DNA from: Chryseobacterium indologenes
GTDB taxonomy: Bacteria > Bacteroidota > Bacteroidia > Flavobacteriales > Weeksellaceae
NCBI RefSeq assembly: GCF_018362995.1
Contig: NZ_CP074372.1
Location: 124,001 to 188,000 of the forward strand
Length of the DNA: 64,000 bases
Direction: 5' to 3'
Positions within the stretch are counted from its first letter, which is position 1. Every line of letters starts with the position of its first letter. Under the pieces are notes generated by a model that had not been told where the DNA came from, did not search any database, and saw only the letters and a program-made list of their open reading frames with translations. Shown here piece by piece: positions 42,879-51,883 of this stretch. The position numbers and the translations under genes are program-made.

Positions 42879-43127
42879 ATGGAAAAAGAATTATCACAGT
42901 TAACCGATCAGGAATTATTGATAAAGAAAAAAGAAGCTAAATCCGGCAATATTCTTAATGCTGTACTTCTGGGAGTAATGGTAGGTATTTCGATTTACAG
43001 CACCATAACTGACGGTTTTGGGTTTCTGACTGTCTTGCCATTATTTTTTATAGGTTCTATTGCCAGCCGCTGGAATAAAAATAAAAAACAACTAGACGAA
43101 GAATTAAACTCCCGAAATCTGAAATAA
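42879..43127 (+). CDS. Small two-helix membrane protein of unknown function
   Basis: 82 residues from the ATG at 42879. A short helical head (EKELSQLTDQELLIKKKEAK) leads to two membrane segments (NAVLLGVMVGISIYSTI and FGFLTVLPLFFIGSIAS) and a charged tail. The head is similar in kind to flavobacterial proteins annotated only as membrane or redox-active disulfide proteins, but no cysteines are here. It is separated by one base from the next gene, with which it is surely co-transcribed. Confidence 0.65.
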   Translation: MEKELSQLTDQELLIKKKEAKSGNILNAVLLGVMVGISIYSTITDGFGFLTVLPLFFIGSIASRWNKNKKQLDEELNSRNLK

Positions 43128-43128
43128 A

Positions 43129-43536
43129 ATGCAGGAGTTTAACAGACAAACAGAGGAGGGAGCAGTAGCCTATTTCCGTCACTGTATAAAAAACGGAGAT
43201 GCTGCAGGAGCATTAAGCTGTTTTCATCCTGAAGCAGTCTACATTAATAGAGATGGAAAAGAGCTGAGAGGACTTGAACAGATAAGTCTGGCAATGAATG
43301 AGATCTGCAGATCAAAGCTGGATATTCAAGGAGAAGTTCCCCACGTGACGGTTGTGAATGATGTTGCGATGTGGCTTGATCAGTGGGAAATGACGGGAAT
43401 TGCTCCGGATGGACATGCTATACATATGACTGGTCATACTTCGTGCATTATGAAAAGGAATGAAGATGGGGAATGGCTGTGGCTGGTTGACAATCCTTTT
43501 GGAGCTGCTATACTTAAAAATGATAACATGGTATAA
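43129..43536 (+). CDS. NTF2-like (SnoaL/DUF4440 type) protein
   Basis: 135 residues forming the cone-shaped NTF2 fold: helix EEGAVAYFRHCIKNGDAAGA, strand LSCFHPEAVYINRDGKELRG, then strands TVVNDVAMWLDQWEMTG and HTSCIMKRNEDGEWLWLVDN. The family covers isomerases, hydrolases and binding proteins, so no reaction can be stated. Second gene of a pair starting at 42879, divergent from the AraC/GyrI regulator. Confidence 0.82.
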   Translation: MQEFNRQTEEGAVAYFRHCIKNGDAAGALSCFHPEAVYINRDGKELRGLEQISLAMNEICRSKLDIQGEVPHVTVVNDVAMWLDQWEMTGIAPDGHAIHMTGHTSCIMKRNEDGEWLWLVDNPFGAAILKNDNMV

Positions 43537-43595
43537 AATATAAAATAATCTTATTGAGAATAAAATTTATGTGACTTTTTGATTCCTGATTCCTG

Positions 43596-43628
43596 ACCCT
43601 TGTCAAGGTTTTAAACCTTGACAAGGGT
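43596..43628. repeat. Perfect 33-base palindromic repeat
   Basis: ACCCTTGTCAAGGTTT and AAACCTTGACAAGGGT around a central T-A step. It is one of the extragenic palindromes common in Bacteroidota and lies just before a normal terminator. Confidence 0.75.
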
Positions 43629-43640
43629 TAGTACAAACAA

Positions 43641-43669
43641 AAGACCTTCAGAACAGATCTGAAGGTCTT
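43641..43669. terminator. Bidirectional terminator between convergent genes
   Basis: AAGACCTTCAGA (43641-43652), loop ACAGA, TCTGAAGGTCTT (43658-43669). It can end the NTF2-like gene and the converging ATPase gene. Confidence 0.8.
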
Positions 43670-43695
43670 ATATTTAAATATGTCGGATATCGATT

Positions 43696-45150
43696 TTAAT
43701 TACGCAAAAACTGACCAATTCCGGGAGAATCAAAAGTAAAAGCATTTTGACTTTCCGACTTATCAATTTTATTACTGATAGTGAGTGCCCATAATACCAA
43801 TTCTTTACAGAAATTTTGATCTTCAGAACTTAGATCAGAAGCATTTTCTTCTACTACAGCTGTCAGAGGAGCTATCCCATCGAGTTTAGCATAAAACTCT
43901 TCATCCGTATCATTATAATTAAGTTCCAGATGATTTTTATTGAACCATCTGATCAGGTCGGTATAAGGAGTTTTGATACCTTCTTTTTCAAGTTTGGAGA
44001 TACGTGGGAACAGGCTTTCAAATTGGGTCATAACCGCTTTGTCAATCAGTATTTTGGCAACATAATCAGCACCTTCTTGTTCTCCTTCATATACCAGTTC
44101 AATTTTTCCTGTGATAGAAGGAATTATGGACATGAAATCAAGCAGGCGGACAGTAGTTCGCTCCGCTCCGGATTCAATCAAACGTAATTTGGCTGCGGCA
44201 ATTAAATTCTCCATAGCGCTGATGGTCAGACGGGCACTGACACCGCTTTTTGCATCTACATATTCACTGATACGTGCCGCAAAAGCAACTTCCTCCAAAA
44301 GATCTTTCGCCAGGTCAGGAATCTGTATCTGTGCTTTATCTTCAGCAGAAATCAATGCCTCCTGTTCTGTGATCTGTCTGGCAAGAGCAATTGTTTTTGG
44401 ATAATGGGTGAAAATCTGGGATCCGATTCTGTCTTTCAGCGGAGTTACAATACTTCCTCTGTTGGTATAATCCTCTGGGTTAGCCGTGAAAACAAACTGA
44501 ATATCAAGCGGCATTCTCAGCTGGAAACCACGGATCTGAATGTCTCCTTCCTGCAAAATATTAAACAGGGAAACCTGGATGCGGGCCTGTAAATCCGGCA
44601 ATTCATTTAAAACAAAAATAGAACGGTTCGCACGCGGAATCATTCCGTAATGTAAAACACGCTCATCGGAATAAGGAAGTTTTAAAGTAGCTGCTTTGAT
44701 GGGGTCTATATCACCGATTAAATCCGCAACATTTACGTCTGGAGTAGCCAGTTTTTCATAGAAACGGTGAGAACGGTGTATCCATGAAATCGGAGTTTCA
44801 TCACCCAGTTCATCAATCAGATCTTTGGCATATTTTGAAATTGGCTGGAATGGACTATCATTGATTTCCGATCCTTTTACGATGGGCATATACTCATCAA
44901 GCAGGTTGACCATACTTCTTGCAATTCTTGTTTTTGCCTGACCGCGTAAACCCAGTAAATTGATGTGGTGCCCGGCAAGGATTGCTTTTTTTAATTGGGG
45001 AACCACGGTGTCTTCATAGCCCCAAAGTCCCTCAAATACAGGCTCTTTAGCTTTAATCCTGGCAATTAAGTTCGCCTGGATTTCCTCATTAATCGTTTTA
45101 TGGGTATAACCGGAGTCTTTTAATTCTTTGAATGTAATATCGTTTTTCAT
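43696..45150 (-). CDS. MoxR/Mg-chelatase-like AAA+ ATPase
   Basis: 484 residues. LLGLRGQAKTRIARSM (K73, T74) is the Walker A, with Ala in place of the second-last Gly of GxxGxGKT; SIFVLNELPDL is the Walker B variant, followed by the ChlI-like insertion (FNILQEGDIQIRGFQLRM) and sensor FVFTANPEDYTNRG. The C-terminal half is helical. Such ATPases act with a VWA-domain partner to remodel or activate another protein. The partner gene lies 60 bases upstream, so this is the second gene of the pair. Client unknown. Confidence 0.85.
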   Translation of the reverse strand: MKNDITFKELKDSGYTHKTINEEIQANLIARIKAKEPVFEGLWGYEDTVVPQLKKAILAGHHINLLGLRGQAKTRIARSMVNLLDEYMPIVKGSEINDSPFQPISKYAKDLIDELGDETPISWIHRSHRFYEKLATPDVNVADLIGDIDPIKAATLKLPYSDERVLHYGMIPRANRSIFVLNELPDLQARIQVSLFNILQEGDIQIRGFQLRMPLDIQFVFTANPEDYTNRGSIVTPLKDRIGSQIFTHYPKTIALARQITEQEALISAEDKAQIQIPDLAKDLLEEVAFAARISEYVDAKSGVSARLTISAMENLIAAAKLRLIESGAERTTVRLLDFMSIIPSITGKIELVYEGEQEGADYVAKILIDKAVMTQFESLFPRISKLEKEGIKTPYTDLIRWFNKNHLELNYNDTDEEFYAKLDGIAPLTAVVEENASDLSSEDQNFCKELVLWALTISNKIDKSESQNAFTFDSPGIGQFLRN

Positions 45151-45210
45151 TGTCTTGTAATACTATTTATCTGATCAGATTTTTATGTCAAGTGATTTAA
45201 TATCTGATAT

Positions 45211-46350
45211 TTATATTCTTCTTATTCTGTTTTTTTCGTAATCCTCGAAGATCATTTGCCCTAAACCTGACAGCCCTGTCAGAAATGCTTTTCCTTTGTT
45301 CTGAGCTGTAAATTCTTCTACAAACTGACGCAGGTAAGGATCTTGGGCAATCATAAAAGTAGTGATCGGAATTTTCAGCTTTCTGGCTTGTGCTGCTCTG
45401 TTGAGACATTGGTTCACAATCTTTTCATCCAATCCAAAGCTGTTCATATAAAATTCACCGCTCGGCAGCTGAATACAGCTCGGTTTTCCATCGGTGATCA
45501 TGAAGATCTGCTTGTTGGTATTTCTTTTTCTGCGAAGAATGTCCATGGCTAGCTCCAGGCCGGCTACCGTATTGGTATGATAAGGCCCTACTTTTAAATA
45601 GGGAAGGTCTTTGATTTTGATGGGCCACGCTTCATTTCCAAAAACAATGATATCAATGGAATCTTTGGGGTATTTCCGTTTAATCAGTTCCACAAGTGCC
45701 ATGGCAACCTTTTTCGCCGGAGTAATACGGTCTTCACCGTATAAGATCATGGAGTGGCTGATGTCGATCATAAGGACGGTACTCATCTGTGCCTTATGTT
45801 TGGTTTCCTCTACAATGAGATCATCTTCCGTAAGGCGCAGGTCTGAGATTCCGTTGTTGATCTGGGCATTTTTTAAACTTTCAGTCATGTTTACGGCTGC
45901 TAAGTCGTCTCCATATTGGAAGGAACGGTTTTCACCATCGCGTTCGTCACCAACTCCTGTTTTGCTGGTGCGGTGATTTCCCGCTCCGTTTTTCTTCAGC
46001 TTTCCGAATATCTGATCTAAAGCATACTCGCGAAGGGCAGCTTCCAGTTTTGGGGTTAATATATTTTTGCCTTTTCCACTTCCGGTATTGCCTTCTTCAG
46101 GGTCTTCTTCTTTGATATAACCTCTTTTTTTCAAGTCTTCTTCAAAATCCTGAAGAGTATATTCGTCACTGAAAATATCATATTCCTTATCAAGCATATC
46201 AAGCCATTCAAAGGCTTCCTCAAGATCTCCGGAGGTATGGGTGAGCAAATCTTTGAAAACATCAAAGACCCGGTCAAAATGTGATAATTCCTCCGGCACA
46301 TGTTTACTGAATACAAAGCCTTTTCCGGGATTAAAATTTTTATCTGTCAT
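45211..46350 (-). CDS. VWA-domain protein, partner of the AAA+ ATPase
   Basis: 379 residues. The C-terminal VWA domain (about 185-375) has a complete metal site: MIDISHSM (D196-x-S198-x-S200), the threonine in GPYHTNTVAGLELA and the aspartate in IFMITDGKP. The N-terminal part is acidic and helical. No signal peptide, so it works in the cytoplasm with the ATPase encoded downstream, as in MoxR-VWA and Mg-chelatase D/I pairs. Lead gene of a two-gene operon. Confidence 0.85.
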   Translation of the reverse strand: MTDKNFNPGKGFVFSKHVPEELSHFDRVFDVFKDLLTHTSGDLEEAFEWLDMLDKEYDIFSDEYTLQDFEEDLKKRGYIKEEDPEEGNTGSGKGKNILTPKLEAALREYALDQIFGKLKKNGAGNHRTSKTGVGDERDGENRSFQYGDDLAAVNMTESLKNAQINNGISDLRLTEDDLIVEETKHKAQMSTVLMIDISHSMILYGEDRITPAKKVAMALVELIKRKYPKDSIDIIVFGNEAWPIKIKDLPYLKVGPYHTNTVAGLELAMDILRRKRNTNKQIFMITDGKPSCIQLPSGEFYMNSFGLDEKIVNQCLNRAAQARKLKIPITTFMIAQDPYLRQFVEEFTAQNKGKAFLTGLSGLGQMIFEDYEKNRIRRI

Positions 46351-46562
46351 AAGATGATAAATCTGTTTTGCTGTTATTATCTTTTGAATATTTCAGAGAA
46401 TATAATGAATTGTCTGAAGCATTCTTTAACTCGTTTCAATCTGAAAAGTTAGGAAAATATCATCTTAAGATTTCCTTAGAGAAATAGAAAATACTAATGA
46501 TTATGATATGAATTAGAATATAAGATCTTATGTTTTGCAAGTATTGAATAGTATATGATATA

Positions 46563-46594
46563 AAAAATGCACAATATAAGGGTTGTGCATTTTT
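46563..46594 (-). terminator. Terminator after the DUF2000 gene
   Basis: AAAAATGCACAA (46563-46574) and TTGTGCATTTTT (46583-46594), perfect 12-bp stem, 24 bases past the stop at 46618. Confidence 0.8.
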
Positions 46595-46617
46595 AGTATT
46601 ATAAGAAATTGGCTTTT

Positions 46618-47028
46618 TTATTCGTGATATTTTAGTCCGTCTAAAGCTTTATCAACCTTTTTATTTTCGCCATATACAATTATACCCATCAGATCCAGAT
46701 TGTCTGCAGTATGTTTTGCTATTTCGAGAACATTTTCTTCACCTGACCTTGTATAAAAAAGCTGTCGGGTATAGATTCCTATTGCCAGCTCACGGTCTTT
46801 TGCCCGGCGGAACGCTCTCTGAAGTTTTTCTGCATTATCTGCTTTATAGATAAGGGTAGGATGTTTGATAAAAGCTAAATATTCTTCATGATCTGCAGTG
46901 ATGAACTTTTCACCATGAGTTTCAGGAAATTCAATTGCAATACTTCCGGCCAAAAAAGAAACAACATTAAGTTTTTGCCATGGCAACAGGTCGTCTTTGA
47001 TAACGATGGCTACTTTTTTATCGTACAT
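46618..47028 (-). CDS. DUF2000 family protein
   Basis: 136 residues. The pattern KVAIVIKDDLLPWQKLNVVSFL at the start, HPTLIYKADNAEKLQRAFRRA in the middle and NLDLMGIIVYGENKKVDKAL at the end matches DUF2000, a family with an ferredoxin-like/PTH2-related fold and unknown biochemical role. It is probably cytoplasmic. It starts 3 bases after the MarR-GNAT gene, hence an operon whose first gene is the regulator/acetyltransferase. Confidence 0.85.
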   Translation of the reverse strand: MYDKKVAIVIKDDLLPWQKLNVVSFLAGSIAIEFPETHGEKFITADHEEYLAFIKHPTLIYKADNAEKLQRAFRRAKDRELAIGIYTRQLFYTRSGEENVLEIAKHTADNLDLMGIIVYGENKKVDKALDGLKYHE

Positions 47029-47031
47029 ATT

Positions 47032-47988
47032 TTAATTTTTTAGGTCTAATTCCATCTGAATATTACAACGCTGATAAGGAGTTGAACGTCCGGATACTTT
47101 CTGGAAACCCAGTTTGTAATACAGATTAATGGCGGGTTTCAGGATGGTATTGCTTTCAAGATATATTTTTGATGCTCCGGATTCTTTTGCCTTGCTGATG
47201 ATGGCCTGTCCCAGTAGCCAGCCTATATTTTTTCCCTGTGCTTTGGGAGATACGGCCATTTTTGCCAGTTCAAAATCATAATCAGGGTCATCCATTTTGA
47301 TAAGAGCGCAGACTCCGAGCGGTTCTTCGTTATATAGGGCAACAAGTATTTTTCCGCCTTTATTTAAGATATATTCATCAGGGTTGTCCAATGCTTTATA
47401 GTCGGCATCTTCCATTTCAAAGTAGGCAGAAATCCATTCTTCATTAAGTGCTTTAAATGCGGATTGGTATTTCGGATTATAATCAACGATTTTTACATTT
47501 TTACTTTCGCGGGCCTTTTTCTGTTCCTTTACTCTTGAAAGCAAAGATTTCTGTTCAAAAAGGTGCTCCCATTCTGCAAGTGCTTCCCAAAGATTATGAG
47601 TTGCTTCGTCAATCATTTCATCAATAGCATGGTCAATATCTATGCACTGGATTTTTATATTTTCAGAAAGTTCTTTTCCTTTTTCCGTAAGTCCGGCAAT
47701 ATTTCTCCTCTTATCATCTGACTGCTGATTGTCCTTAACCAATCCTGCGGTGGTCATTTCTTTGATAATTTTGGTCACTGAAGGTTGAGAATGTCCTATT
47801 TCTTCAGCAATCTCCGTAATGGTTTTTGAGCCACCTTCGGAGAGAACGAAGAATACCGGAAACCATTTTGGTGAAAAATCAGCACCATAAAGCTCATAAA
47901 TCTTTGCTGCTTCTTCTGTAATATTTGAAGCCATAAACCGCAACCGGCTCCCCAATGCAATTTTTCCTGTTTTTTCAAATAAATCCAT
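47032..47988 (-). CDS. MarR-type HTH / GNAT acetyltransferase fusion
   Basis: 318 residues from the ATG complementary to 47986-47988; an upstream TTG is less likely. Residues 1-145 are a MarR winged helix (TITEIAEEIGHSQPSVTKII, a charged wing with QSDDKRRNIAG). Residues 155-318 are a GNAT domain (ELAKMAVSPKAQGKNIGWLL is the acetyl-CoA loop; SKIYLESNTILKPAINLYYK and LGFQKV follow). The fusion couples a DNA-binding switch with an acetyltransferase; targets are unknown. Forms an operon with the DUF2000 gene. Confidence 0.88.
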   Translation of the reverse strand: MDLFEKTGKIALGSRLRFMASNITEEAAKIYELYGADFSPKWFPVFFVLSEGGSKTITEIAEEIGHSQPSVTKIIKEMTTAGLVKDNQQSDDKRRNIAGLTEKGKELSENIKIQCIDIDHAIDEMIDEATHNLWEALAEWEHLFEQKSLLSRVKEQKKARESKNVKIVDYNPKYQSAFKALNEEWISAYFEMEDADYKALDNPDEYILNKGGKILVALYNEEPLGVCALIKMDDPDYDFELAKMAVSPKAQGKNIGWLLGQAIISKAKESGASKIYLESNTILKPAINLYYKLGFQKVSGRSTPYQRCNIQMELDLKN

Positions 47989-48000
47989 ACGTATAATCAA

Positions 48001-48487
48001 TTATATAACTAGTTATGCAAATGTAATAAATTAATGGATACTGCAATAAATATTTTGATTAAAAAAGCACAAAATGAATTTAATAATTTAAAAATGAGTG
48101 TATTAAGGGTTTTTTGGGTTTATAGATTAAAGACAAGAGTGTAGGACTGCTTTTTTCATGCTCTGTTGATCAAATATTATTCGGTAGATATAATAAAATA
48201 AGCAGATGCAGAATATTTTACAGAGCATCAACTTTTGCAATTGATCTAAAAAAATAGATTTACGCAAATAAAACTAAATGTTTACAAAGCATTTTAATAG
48301 TAAAAAAAAATAAATTCTGTGAGTTTTATCAAATATTCATTATTATAAGAAGACAAAAATTACTTTAACTTTGCGAATGAGATGATATGCTGCTATTATG
48401 AAATTGTTGAAAATAATAGTATATTGTTGAAGGCTAATATCTAATGGACTTATGTGGTCAGGAAATTAATTTAACTGATAAACAAAT
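48001..48487. other. Spacer with promoter region of the kinase gene
   Basis: No gene. TAACTTTG at 48366-48373 matches the -7 consensus, 115 bases before the kinase start, giving a long leader. The rest is AT-rich. Confidence 0.45.
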
Positions 48488-50221
48488 ATGAAATATAAAT
48501 TCTTAAATTTTAAATTGAGAAAACTTGTTCATTACTCATTGATCCTTTGTATTTTACTGATACAGGTCATTATCGCCATATTTTTTTATAATGAATTTGT
48601 CAACGGGAAGAAGCTGAAGTTTATTAAAGACCAGCTGGAAGAGAGCCGTGCTTTAGGAGGATTGACGGATAACTCCAGGAAAGATTTTCTGGATGCTCAG
48701 GAGCATCTGCAGAAATATATGGCTACTCAGAATAATAAAGAGTTGCAGCTTTATTTTCAGTCGTTGAGAAAACTTAAAATCAATTTTGATAAGATTGGTG
48801 AATATGAAAATACAAGCCCAAGGCTGAAAAAGAACCTTGCCGCTCACAGACAGGATACCCTGAAGACCGCAAAACTGAAAATATTGATAGATTCAGTATA
48901 TCAGACATCTCTGAATCCGCCGGCAAAGATAGAAGAAAAGCAATATGAACCTGCAAAGTATAAAAATGATTTTGAAGATCTGAAAATTCAAACCCGCACC
49001 TATGCAGACACTGTTAAAAAGAAAGGCTTTTTCGGTCGTTTAAAAGATGCTGTAACAGGGAAAGTGGATGTTCAGAAAGAAAGTACGGTGATTACGATGA
49101 CCAACAACAAAACACTGGATCTTTCTCAGGTTAAATCTAAAATGGACAACACAATAAAGTCTATGGATAAGCATTATGCTGCTGAAGTGAAGAAAGTACA
49201 GATGCTTGCTGCCGAAAAACAGAAGAACAACCTGCAGTTTTACAGCAATTTCAGTAAACTGCTGGTGTATAGCAACGGCTTAATAGAAGTGTATGAAAAT
49301 GCCATCAAAGATTTTAAAACCGAACTGGAAAAAGAATATAACGAGCAGAGCTCTAATAATAACAGGATCAGAACCTATCTGGTATTGGGACTGATGATTC
49401 TTATGTTTATTGTATCCATTCTGATCATGTATTTTACAAGAATGGCGTTTATCTATGAACAAAAACTGGATGCTGCCAATAAAGAGATTAAAAAGAACCT
49501 TAATTTTAAAAACAGAATTCTGGGAATGCTGAGCCACGATCTGAGATCTCCGTTAAAAATCATTAATATTTTTATTGATAAGATCCACAGAACCACAGAG
49601 GACGAAACGATAAAGGATTATCTAAAATCCATCAAGTTTACCAACAGTACTCTGCTTCTGCAATCTAACCAGATCCTGGAATACACTAAAAATGAGAATG
49701 CTGAAAAAGAACTTATAAAATCGGTTTTTAATCTTAAAGATGAGATTAGTTCTATTGTGAAGGTAATTACTCCTTATCTGGAAACCAGAAACAACAGGTT
49801 TGTGGTAACAGACAGAATTCCTGAAGGGGTAGAGGTCTATTCGGATAATATAAGAATCAACCAGATTTTCATGAATATCCTGGGGAATGCCAATAAGTTT
49901 ACAGAGAACGGACAGATTGATCTCGTTATGGCTATAGAACCCATAGAAGAAAATAAAATTTCCCTGATTACAACGGTAGGAGATACCGGAGTAGGAATAT
50001 CAGAATCTGATCTTGGTAAAATTTTTGATCCTTATTATCAGGGAATGGTATCTGATGAGGTAGATAATCTGGGAGCCGGACTTGGTCTTAACCTGGTAAA
50101 AGAAATTGTAGAGCTTTTCGACGGTGATATATCAGTGGAAAGCAAATTGCACAAAGGAACGAAAGTGACATTCAGGATCAATTTAAATCGTAATAATAAT
50201 GGAAACACCAATTCAAAATAA
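48488..50221 (+). CDS. Membrane sensor histidine kinase
   Basis: 577 residues. Membrane helices at about 14-35 and 297-317 enclose a large periplasmic region (about 36-296), rich in charged helices and without a recognised ligand fold. After a short coiled coil come the H box LGMLSHDLRSPLKI (H350) and an ATPase domain (NILGNANKFTENG, DTGVGIS, GAGLGLNLVKEI). It should phosphorylate the response regulator encoded next; the two genes overlap by 23 bases. Signal unknown. Confidence 0.92.
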   Translation: MKYKFLNFKLRKLVHYSLILCILLIQVIIAIFFYNEFVNGKKLKFIKDQLEESRALGGLTDNSRKDFLDAQEHLQKYMATQNNKELQLYFQSLRKLKINFDKIGEYENTSPRLKKNLAAHRQDTLKTAKLKILIDSVYQTSLNPPAKIEEKQYEPAKYKNDFEDLKIQTRTYADTVKKKGFFGRLKDAVTGKVDVQKESTVITMTNNKTLDLSQVKSKMDNTIKSMDKHYAAEVKKVQMLAAEKQKNNLQFYSNFSKLLVYSNGLIEVYENAIKDFKTELEKEYNEQSSNNNRIRTYLVLGLMILMFIVSILIMYFTRMAFIYEQKLDAANKEIKKNLNFKNRILGMLSHDLRSPLKIINIFIDKIHRTTEDETIKDYLKSIKFTNSTLLLQSNQILEYTKNENAEKELIKSVFNLKDEISSIVKVITPYLETRNNRFVVTDRIPEGVEVYSDNIRINQIFMNILGNANKFTENGQIDLVMAIEPIEENKISLITTVGDTGVGISESDLGKIFDPYYQGMVSDEVDNLGAGLGLNLVKEIVELFDGDISVESKLHKGTKVTFRINLNRNNNGNTNSK

Positions 50222-50852
50222 AGAAATTATTTTCCTGCTGGCAGACGATCACAGCATTGTACGCCAGGGAATGGAAATTGTTATCAGTGATATTGTTCCC
50301 AACGCTAAAGTCTATCAGACTTCATCCTTACATCAGGTATTGGAGCTTATAGAATCCAAAGGAGTTGAGATGGCCATCATTGATGCACATTTCCCTGACG
50401 GAAACAGTCTGCATATTCTGCCTCAGATGAAAAGTATAAATCCTGATCTTAAAGTTTTGGTTTTTACAGGACTTGAAGAGGATCTGCATGGCCTTAAATT
50501 TATCAAAGCGGGTGCTAACGGCTACCTGAGCAAACTGAGTGAGGAGGAAGAGGTAAGGAAAGCCATCACAACTTTTATAGAGAAAGGAGAATATTTTTCT
50601 GATCTTTTGAGGAATCTATTGGTGCAGCTTGTCTACAATCCGGATCTGATAAGCCCTCTCAACAGTCTTACCAAACGGGAACTGCAGATTGCAGAACTCT
50701 ATGCCGAAGGATATGGAAACCTGGAAATTTCAAACAGCTTGAATATCAAACAGAATACAGTAAGCACAATCAAAAAGAACATCTTTGAAAAACTAAAGAT
50801 AGAAAATATGGTTGAGCTGGTGGACCTCATTAAAACACACCATAAACTATAA
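50199..50852 (+). CDS. LuxR-type response regulator
   Basis: 217 residues: receiver with D16-D17, acceptor D62 (MAIIDAHFPDG) and the lysine of GYLSKLS, then HTH (LTKRELQIAELYAEGYGNLE, LNIKQNTVSTIKKNIFEKLKI). It is coupled to the kinase through a 23-base overlap. It is related in build to the regulator at 18038-18682, and both belong to the same flavobacterial kinase/LuxR class. Target genes are not visible; no shared operator was found in front of the neighbours. Confidence 0.92.
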   Translation: METPIQNKEIIFLLADDHSIVRQGMEIVISDIVPNAKVYQTSSLHQVLELIESKGVEMAIIDAHFPDGNSLHILPQMKSINPDLKVLVFTGLEEDLHGLKFIKAGANGYLSKLSEEEEVRKAITTFIEKGEYFSDLLRNLLVQLVYNPDLISPLNSLTKRELQIAELYAEGYGNLEISNSLNIKQNTVSTIKKNIFEKLKIENMVELVDLIKTHHKL

Positions 50853-51237
50853 CAGTCTGTAGGATATTTTTCACTTCTTTTTGTCAGAGAATTTAATTTT
50901 ATCGATAAATATCTATAAGTAAATCGAGATGTATCGATGGGGTTTATAGAGGATTTTATTGTGTAATGTTGTTCCTTTGTACTATGAAATTTAAGCAATG
51001 AAAAAAGTAAATCAAAAATGCTTATTCAGGTTTTAAATTTCATACACAAAACAACAAATGATTATAACTATACAATTAATAAACAATAGTTATAGAAACA
51101 CAAATGATGAAATTAATAAAACACTGATGAAATTAAACGTGGTGATGAGTAACCTCAGACGGGCTTCTTAAAAAGCCAGATGAAAAAAACACAAATATAT
51201 ATAAAGAGGTTCAGTTGACAGGTTACAATTACAAAAC
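50853..51237. other. Gene-free stretch ending in an orphan terminator
   Basis: No frame longer than a few codons is convincing; the best is ATGAAATTAAACGTGGTGATG (start near 51123, 14 codons). Since a strong terminator follows without a gene, a small RNA or very short peptide transcript is possible. Confidence 0.35.
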
Positions 51238-51266
51238 AAAAAAGGAGGCTGTATGCCTCCTTTTTT
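51238..51266 (+). terminator. Terminator without an obvious upstream gene
   Basis: AAAAAAGGAGGC (51238-51249), loop TGTAT, GCCTCCTTTTTT (51255-51266). The nearest upstream gene ends 385 bases earlier. Confidence 0.8.
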
Positions 51267-51328
51267 GTTTTTTATCATTTGATAAACAGATACTGTAATC
51301 TATATCTTAGTTTTGTACCCAAAAAAAG

Positions 51329-51727
51329 ATGACAGGAGAAAAAAAATTGGCCGTTCTGCTTCAGAACATGGAACCGGTATTGAATGCCGGGGAATATGTA
51401 TTTTGTACTGTTGAAAACCTCAGTGAGGTACCGGATATAGAAAAGGTTTTGTTTTTCTTTCGGGAAACTGAAGCGGTTACCATTGTTTTAAAAAAAGAAA
51501 TGGCAGATGAATGGAGTATGACTTACAGTTATATTGCTTCATGGATTACTCTGAATATTCATTCTTCTCTGGAAGCTGTAGGGCTCACTGCGGCCTTCGC
51601 CAATGCCCTGAAACAGGAAAATATCAGCTGTAATGTAGTTGCCGCTTACTTTCATGATCATATTTTTATTGCAAAAGAAGATGCTGAAAAAGCTATGAAA
51701 ACCCTCAACGCATTGAAAAAGGCTTAA
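51329..51727 (+). CDS. ACT-domain protein
   Basis: 132 residues in two ACT-like units. The first (AGEYVFCTVENLSEVPDIEK) is the ACT_3-type half and the second (SLEAVGLTAAFANALKQENI, VVAAYFHDHIFIAKEDAEKA) is the ACT_7-type half, as in small stand-alone proteins that may sense amino acids. TAGTTTTG at 51308-51315 matches the -7 box but leaves a very short leader. Monocistronic. Confidence 0.85.
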   Translation: MTGEKKLAVLLQNMEPVLNAGEYVFCTVENLSEVPDIEKVLFFFRETEAVTIVLKKEMADEWSMTYSYIASWITLNIHSSLEAVGLTAAFANALKQENISCNVVAAYFHDHIFIAKEDAEKAMKTLNALKKA

Positions 51728-51847
51728 GAAATTTCAAAATCATCTTCCCATTTTACACTTGTCATTTTCACCTTCAAAAATGTCTAATTGAATTCCTAAA
51801 ATGTCCTGTTGATAAAGCTTTTGCGTGTTCTGCCTGTTTTTGTGTTT

Positions 51848-51855
51848 TATGTTTG
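51848..51855 (+). promoter_or_regulatory. -7 element of the alpha/beta hydrolase promoter
   Basis: TATGTTTG matches TAnnTTTG, 28 bases before the ATG at 51884; a TTG stands at 51821-51823, a few bases further than usual. Confidence 0.45.
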
Positions 51856-51883
51856 CACCATAATCAAACAAAAATAAACTACA

